Source: Candidatus Aldehydirespirator catecholifindens (GTDB taxonomy: Bacteria; Actinomycetota; Acidimicrobiia; Acidimicrobiales; Aldehydirespiratoraceae). Taken from it: 36,150 bases of DNA. Location of the stretch: the NCBI GenBank assembly GCA_028283245.1, contig JAPYNU010000059.1, positions 1 through 36,150 on the forward strand. The letters run 5' to 3'. Below are positions 32,187 through 36,150 of the stretch, piece by piece (the first letter of the stretch is position 1; each line of letters begins with the position of its first letter). Position numbers and translations under genes: made by a program. Below the pieces are notes generated by a model. The model searched no databases. It was given only the letters and a program-made list of their open reading frames with translations, and was not told where the DNA came from.

Positions 32187-32363
32187 ATGAGTGATGGTTA
32201 TGTGAGTTGCCCTTATTGCGATGGGTGGTGCCGTGTGCGGTGGGTGGTGCCTCAAAAAGTTGTCTGGCCATGGCGTGCAGCGCAGTTTGCATTTGACGCG
32301 GTTTCGCCGCAAAGGCAACACATATCTTTGATTCTTTGTGCAGGGTCAAGTGGGGCTAGGTAG
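32187..32363 (+). CDS. Small Cys-rich ORF upstream of hsdR
   Basis: A 58-codon frame from ATG 32187 to TAG 32361-32363. It opens MSDGYVSCPYCDGWCRVRW, with a C-x2-C-x3-C cluster like half of a zinc ribbon, and later has one more Cys. No ribosome site is evident and the frame ends just before the preferred hsdR start. It may be a real small protein, a leader peptide or chance. Confidence 0.3.
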   Translation: MSDGYVSCPYCDGWCRVRWVVPQKVVWPWRAAQFAFDAVSPQRQHISLILCAGSSGAR

Positions 32364-32382
32364 TCGCCTACGATGCTTATTA

Positions 32383-35232
32383 ATGCAACCCGTTAACGCT
32401 GCTGACCCTTCGTCGGAGTATCTGGATCCCGAGCAGCGGGCCCGCAAAGAGATTGATGAGCAGCTAGCAGCGTGCGGCTGGGTGGTTCAGGACTACCAAC
32501 ATGCTGCGGTGGCCGCCGCGAAGGGAGTGGCGGTACGGGAGGTTCCCACCGAGGCTGGTCCAGCTGATTATGTGCTGTTCGTTGACCGGCAAGCGGTAGG
32601 GGTGATTGAGGCAAAGAAGGCGGGCAGCACCCTCACCGGCGTGGAGCCTCAGACCGGCAAATACCGCATCGCCTACCCCGACGAGTTGCCTGCGTTCACC
32701 CTGAACGGCGCTCTGGCTTTTGGCTACGAGTCCACCGGTAGTGAGACTCGCTTCACTTGTGGTCTCGATCCGATCCCGGCCAGCCGCAGGGTGTTCAGCT
32801 TCCACCGCCCTGAGATGCTCGCTGACTGGGTGGACGAGCATTTACGCCTCAAGAATTACGCCACCTTGAGGGCTGGCTTGCAGCTGCTGCCCGAGCTGGA
32901 GTCCGACACAAGGGGATTGTGGCCAGCGCAAGCTGAGGCCATCGCCAATCTGGAGCAGTCACTGCGAGAGAACCGTCCTCGGGCGCTTATTCAGATGGCC
33001 ACTGGATCAGGCAAGACATTCACCGCCGCCAACGTCTGCTACCGGCTGCTGCGCCACGCTGGGGCTCGCCGGATCCTGTTTCTCGTTGACCGAGCCAACC
33101 TGGGACGTCAGGCACTAAAAGAGTTCGAAGGCTTCACCGTCCCCGACGACCCCCGCAAATTCACTGAGCTGTACAACGTCCGTCGACTGGAGTCTTCACG
33201 GCTCGACATGGCTGATGAGACCGCCACCAAAGTGCATATCTCCACTATTCAGCGGCTCTATTCGATCTTGCGAGGCGACGAGGACTACGACGAGAGCCTT
33301 GATGAACGGACGGGCTTCGATACGGCACCCGTTCAGCCTGTGGAGGTGTCTTACAACCCGAGGGTGCCGATTGAGTCTTATGACTTGGTCATCATTGATG
33401 AATGCCACCGCTCAATCTACGGAGTGTGGCGTCAAGTGTTGGAGTATTTCGACGCTTTTCTAGTGGGGTTAACTGCCACGCCGGGCATCCAGACGTTTGC
33501 GTTTTTTGATCAAAACATGGTTATGGAATACGGGCATGAGCAGGCGGTTGCTGATCGAGTGAACGTTGACTTTGACGTGTTTCGCATCCGCACAGAGATC
33601 TCCGAATCTGGTGGCACGGTTCCGGCTGATTTCGTGACCGAGTTCCGTGACCGTGAAACCCGCCAGCTTCGCTTGGAGAAGGTCGACGAAGACATCGACT
33701 ACAACGCTGCCGAACTAGATCGAAAAGTGATGGCACCCGACCAGATCCGTACCGTGGTACGGACTCTTCGGGAATCTCTGCCGAAGATCTTCCCCGACCG
33801 GGAACGTGACGCCGATGGTCTGCTGAAAAACATTCCCAAGACGCTGATTTTCGCTAAAGACGACAGCCACGCCGACGACATCGTGCAGATCGTCCGCGAA
33901 GAGTTCGGTCTCGGTAATGACGGCGCAGTGAAGATCACTTACCGCTCCGGCGATTCCGGCAATAAGCCTGAGCAGCTTCTACAGCAGTTCCGCACCAATT
34001 ATCCGACTCGCATCGCAGTAACTGTGGACATGATCGCTACTGGCACCGATGTGAAGCCAATCGAGTGCGTGGTTTTTATGCGTATGGTGCGCAGCCGCAA
34101 CTTCTTTGAGCAGATGAAGGGTCGGGGTGTGCGGGTGATTGACACTAACGACCTGCGGGCAGTCACACCCGATGCCATAGTGAAGGACCGTTTTGTGATC
34201 GTGGACGCGGTTGGTGTCACCGATGCTGGCCTGCACGACACAGTGCCACTGGAGCGCAACCCTGGTGTGGGCTTAGACCGGCTTTTGAATCAGGTTGGGC
34301 TTGGTTCAACTGATGCAGGCGTGGTGTCTTCGGTGGCATCGCGCCTGGCTCGTCTGAACCGCCGCATTACTGCTGATGACCGGGCCGAGTTGGAGGCAGT
34401 GGCGGGGATTGCGCTGGGCGACCTAGTCCACCAGATCACCGATGCATTGAATCCTGACCTCCAACACACCGCGGCTGTCGCCGAGGCTGGCACAGAAAGC
34501 CCAACTCCTGAGCAGGTCGCCGCTACCGCCGAGCGCATGATCAAAGAGGCGGTGCAGCCGATTGCGGGCAACTCTGAGCTGCGACAGAAACTGGTTGATG
34601 TTCGTCGCAGCTATGAGCAGGTGATCGACACAGCGTCGAAGGACAAGGTGATTTCTGGTGAGTTCTCCCGCGAGGCCGCTGACCGGGCTAGGGATCAGAC
34701 CAAGTCGTTTCGAGAGTTCATCGAAGCCAACAAAGACGAGATCACCGCTTTGCAAGTGCTCTTCAGCCAGCCTTACGGCGGCGGGCTTACCTACGCTGAC
34801 ATCAAGGAACTGGCTCAAGCCATAAAACGCCCGCCGCACCGCTGGACAGCCGAAGTGCTGTGGGAGGCATACGAAACTCTTGATGCTTCCAAAGTCCGGG
34901 GTTCAGGCCATCGGGTGAGCACGGATTTGGTGAGCCTCGTCCGTCACGCCCTCGGCCACACCGATGAGCTGGTCGCCTACCCCGACTTGGTCGCTGAGCG
35001 TTTCGAAGCGTGGCTTCAACAGCAGGCGACGCTCGGACGCTATTTCACCGACGAACAGGTTGCTTATCTGCGCCTCATCAAAGATCACATCGCCGGAAGC
35101 CTCGCAGTAGCTCCCGCAGACCTGCAAAATCCGCCTTTCAGCACTCACGGCGGCCTCGGCAAAGCTCGTCAGCTTTTCGGCACCGAACTCAATCCTCTGC
35201 TTGAAGAACTGACTCTAGTTCTAGCCGCCTGA
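32383..35232 (+). CDS. hsdR: Type I restriction enzyme R subunit (EcoEI-like HsdR)
   Basis: About 949 residues from the ATG at 32383; a GTG at 32338 is in frame but adds an unconserved stretch. The N-terminal nuclease has a PD-(D/E)xK pattern, D62 in PADYVLFVD and E76-A-K78 in GVIEAKKAG. The SF2 translocase follows: ATGSGKTF (P-loop at 207), IIDECHRS (DECH 339-342), GLTATP, ATGTDVKP and MKGRGVRVID. The C-terminal 200 residues fit the EcoEI_R_C domain that contacts the methylase. The protein would cleave unmodified DNA only as part of an HsdRMS complex. HsdM and HsdS are not found in the 900 bp that follow before the window ends. Motifs look intact. Confidence 0.92.
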   Translation: MQPVNAADPSSEYLDPEQRARKEIDEQLAACGWVVQDYQHAAVAAAKGVAVREVPTEAGPADYVLFVDRQAVGVIEAKKAGSTLTGVEPQTGKYRIAYPDELPAFTLNGALAFGYESTGSETRFTCGLDPIPASRRVFSFHRPEMLADWVDEHLRLKNYATLRAGLQLLPELESDTRGLWPAQAEAIANLEQSLRENRPRALIQMATGSGKTFTAANVCYRLLRHAGARRILFLVDRANLGRQALKEFEGFTVPDDPRKFTELYNVRRLESSRLDMADETATKVHISTIQRLYSILRGDEDYDESLDERTGFDTAPVQPVEVSYNPRVPIESYDLVIIDECHRSIYGVWRQVLEYFDAFLVGLTATPGIQTFAFFDQNMVMEYGHEQAVADRVNVDFDVFRIRTEISESGGTVPADFVTEFRDRETRQLRLEKVDEDIDYNAAELDRKVMAPDQIRTVVRTLRESLPKIFPDRERDADGLLKNIPKTLIFAKDDSHADDIVQIVREEFGLGNDGAVKITYRSGDSGNKPEQLLQQFRTNYPTRIAVTVDMIATGTDVKPIECVVFMRMVRSRNFFEQMKGRGVRVIDTNDLRAVTPDAIVKDRFVIVDAVGVTDAGLHDTVPLERNPGVGLDRLLNQVGLGSTDAGVVSSVASRLARLNRRITADDRAELEAVAGIALGDLVHQITDALNPDLQHTAAVAEAGTESPTPEQVAATAERMIKEAVQPIAGNSELRQKLVDVRRSYEQVIDTASKDKVISGEFSREAADRARDQTKSFREFIEANKDEITALQVLFSQPYGGGLTYADIKELAQAIKRPPHRWTAEVLWEAYETLDASKVRGSGHRVSTDLVSLVRHALGHTDELVAYPDLVAERFEAWLQQQATLGRYFTDEQVAYLRLIKDHIAGSLAVAPADLQNPPFSTHGGLGKARQLFGTELNPLLEELTLVLAA

Positions 35233-35283
35233 CATTACGGATAATGCTGGATACTCACGGTGAGCGCTAACAAGTTGCAGAAT
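35224..35283. repeat. Imperfect direct repeat, copy 1 (after hsdR)
   Basis: Begins GCCGCCTGA at the hsdR stop and continues GATAATGCTGGATACTCAC to AACAAGTTGCAGAAT. The same order of blocks recurs at 36093-36150. It contains the palindrome CTCACGGTGAG (35254-35264), not kept in copy 2, and the -35 element of the next gene. Confidence 0.7.
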
Positions 35284-35304
35284 AGTATGTGAAGGCATTA
35301 TAGT
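35275..35304 (+). promoter_or_regulatory. Probable leaderless promoter of the two-gene module
   Basis: TTGCAG (35275-35280) and TATAGT (35299-35304) are separated by 18 bp. The expected transcription start falls on or next to the ATG at 35311, which has no Shine-Dalgarno, so a leaderless message is likely. Confidence 0.55.
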
Positions 35305-35310
35305 TATGTC

Positions 35311-35727
35311 ATGACAGCAATGCCTGATCGCAACAGCACTGCTTTAGTGGCAGACACTGAGCCTCGTCTAGCCCCAGATTCGCAGGAGACAGTGTTTCCC
35401 CGCACCCATCGGGTGCCGACACTCCCGAAAGAAGCTGCGGTGTCGCCAGCCACCCACAAAAAGCGGACGATCTCGAAAAAGGAGGTCGCTCGACTCGGTG
35501 AGGAGATCTACGAGCACGATATTCGGCCACATTTTGAGGAGGCGCATGTCGGCGAGTACATGGCCATTGATATAGACAGTAGGGGATGGGCTTTGGCAGA
35601 TGACCTCCAAGTAGCGGTGGCATCGCTACGCGCCGAGCATTCAGATGCCGTTAACGTATGGCTCCTCCGAGTCGGATATGATGCCGTTTTGGGTATCGGT
35701 GCCCGACCTTCGCGGCGAGCACCATGA
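35311..35727 (+). CDS. Small partner protein of the retropepsin-like gene
   Basis: 138 residues; an internal ATG lies 3 codons after the first. The N-terminal half (to about 55) is Thr/Pro/Arg-rich. The second half is compact: ISKKEVARLGEEIYEHDIRPHF, VGEYMAIDIDSRGWAL, then a helix and VWLLRVGYDAVLGIG. I recall small proteins of the pattern E-ARRGEEIYE..IRP....G.....IDI..G.......A...L.....DA....RIGY.A...IG placed next to VDTGFNG-type aspartyl proteases in many bacteria; they have no assigned function. The TGA overlaps the next ATG as ATGA, a gene-pair arrangement like that of toxin-antitoxin systems. Confidence 0.75.
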   Translation: MTAMPDRNSTALVADTEPRLAPDSQETVFPRTHRVPTLPKEAAVSPATHKKRTISKKEVARLGEEIYEHDIRPHFEEAHVGEYMAIDIDSRGWALADDLQVAVASLRAEHSDAVNVWLLRVGYDAVLGIGARPSRRAP

Positions 35728-36101
35728 TCACTGGAGTAGTCAACGATCGCCTAGAAGCCGTCGTCAAGGTCCCCGTGGGTGCCTCAACGGGTCAAGTTCT
35801 TGAGATTGAAGCCGTGGTTGATACCGGCTTCAACGGGCTTCTGACGCTGCCACCGACAGTTGTAGCAGATATGGGGCTTTCAGAGTCTGGTGTCACAAAG
35901 TTGATCTTGGCTAACGGAACTGAGGAATTCTGCAGTACCCACGATGCCACAGTGATATGGGACGGCCATCTGAGATTCATCAGGGTTGACGCTACTGGCC
36001 CCGTGCCGCTACTGGGCATGGAACTGCTGGAAGGTCATAACCTGAACATTGATGTCCACCCCGGCGGCCAAGTCCGCATCAATTCTGCCCAAGCCGCCTA
36101 A
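35724..36101 (+). CDS. Retropepsin-like (clan AA) aspartyl protease-fold protein
   Basis: 125 residues. The active-site motif is AVVDTGFNGLLTLP, with D33-T34-G35; LILANGTEE and PLLGMELLEGHNLNIDVHPGG match the later strands and the hydrophobic-hydrophobic-Gly element of retropepsin-like domains. A single such domain would need to dimerise to form an active protease. No signal peptide or membrane segment, so it is likely cytosolic. It is translationally coupled to the upstream small protein. Whether it is a protease, a toxin or an antitoxin is not known. Confidence 0.8.
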   Translation: MITGVVNDRLEAVVKVPVGASTGQVLEIEAVVDTGFNGLLTLPPTVVADMGLSESGVTKLILANGTEEFCSTHDATVIWDGHLRFIRVDATGPVPLLGMELLEGHNLNIDVHPGGQVRINSAQAA

Positions 36102-36150
36102 CCCGCCTGATAATCCTGGATAATCACTGCAAGAGCAACAGGTTGTAAAT
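36093..36150. repeat. Imperfect direct repeat, copy 2 (after the aspartyl-protease gene, runs to the window end)
   Basis: Begins GCCGCCTAA at the gene's stop and continues GATAATCCTGGATAATCAC to AACAGGTTGTAAAT. It matches copy 1 at 35224-35283 over the last 42-44 bp with small gaps. It too ends in a TTG-type possible -35 element, so it may drive a gene beyond the window. Confidence 0.65.

Noticed and set aside
35224..36150. Integron attC sites around the two-gene module
   Set aside because: The repeats lack the GTTRRRY / RYYYAAC core sequences and the paired inverted arms of attC.

Overview
The window looks like a chromosomal segment of a moderate-to-high-GC actinobacterium. Three things point there: a mycothiol ligase (MshC, with the CGITPYDATHIGH signature), an InhA-like FabI, and thrS followed directly by a HIT-domain Ap4A-phosphorylase-like gene, the same order as in mycobacteria. 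An acidimicrobial lineage would fit, but that is inference. There are three tRNA genes (Leu-UAA, Val-CAC, Pro-UGG). No rRNA, CRISPR array, transposase or integrase was seen.

Layout. 1-1.4 kb: a small conserved hypothetical, tRNA-Leu and a HEPN-like gene broken by one in-frame stop. 1.4-6.6 kb (minus): a three-gene, apparently lipid-related operon. It starts with an acyl reductase-like SDR fused to a HAD-IB phosphatase, is coupled by a TGATG overlap to a LarA-like (DUF2088) protein, and ends with a PlsC-type acyltransferase. 6.65-11.6 kb (plus): a compact five-gene cell-envelope cassette of alpha/beta hydrolase, membrane-anchored MurF-like ligase, D-Ala-D-Ala ligase, an unrecognised membrane protein and a VanX-like M15 peptidase. 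Its second half is noticeably AT-richer than the surroundings. 11.6-15.2 kb: tRNA-Val, a polytopic membrane protein, a coiled-coil M23 peptidase and thiamine pyrophosphokinase. 15.2-19.9 kb (minus): three overlapping ABC transporter genes, a heterodimeric exporter with one degenerate ATP site plus a separate ATPase. 19.9-22.5 kb: two tandem DUF21/CBS (CNNM/HlyC-type) membrane proteins. 22.4-28.2 kb: fabI (minus), then mshC, two DUF488 genes, thrS and the HIT gene (plus). 28.3-32.0 kb (minus): a two-gene molybdenum hydroxylase with FAD and 2Fe-2S domains fused. 32-36 kb: tRNA-Pro, a small Cys-rich ORF, a type I restriction R subunit, and an overlapping two-gene module with a retropepsin-like protein, bracketed by an imperfect direct repeat.

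Most interesting. (1) The D-Ala-D-Ala cassette puts dipeptide synthesis, a ligase that could use the dipeptide, and a dipeptide hydrolase together, but the MurF homologue has membrane helices where the UDP-MurNAc-binding domain should be. (2) The two-gene aspartyl-protease module behind hsdR has a probable leaderless promoter inside one copy of the flanking repeat. (3) The SDR-HAD / LarA-like / PlsC operon is an unusual enzyme combination. (4) Short tandem duplications (14-41 bp) recur at gene junctions and in protein linkers, in two cases duplicating the stop-start junction itself.

All family assignments come from reading motifs by eye; no database search was run.
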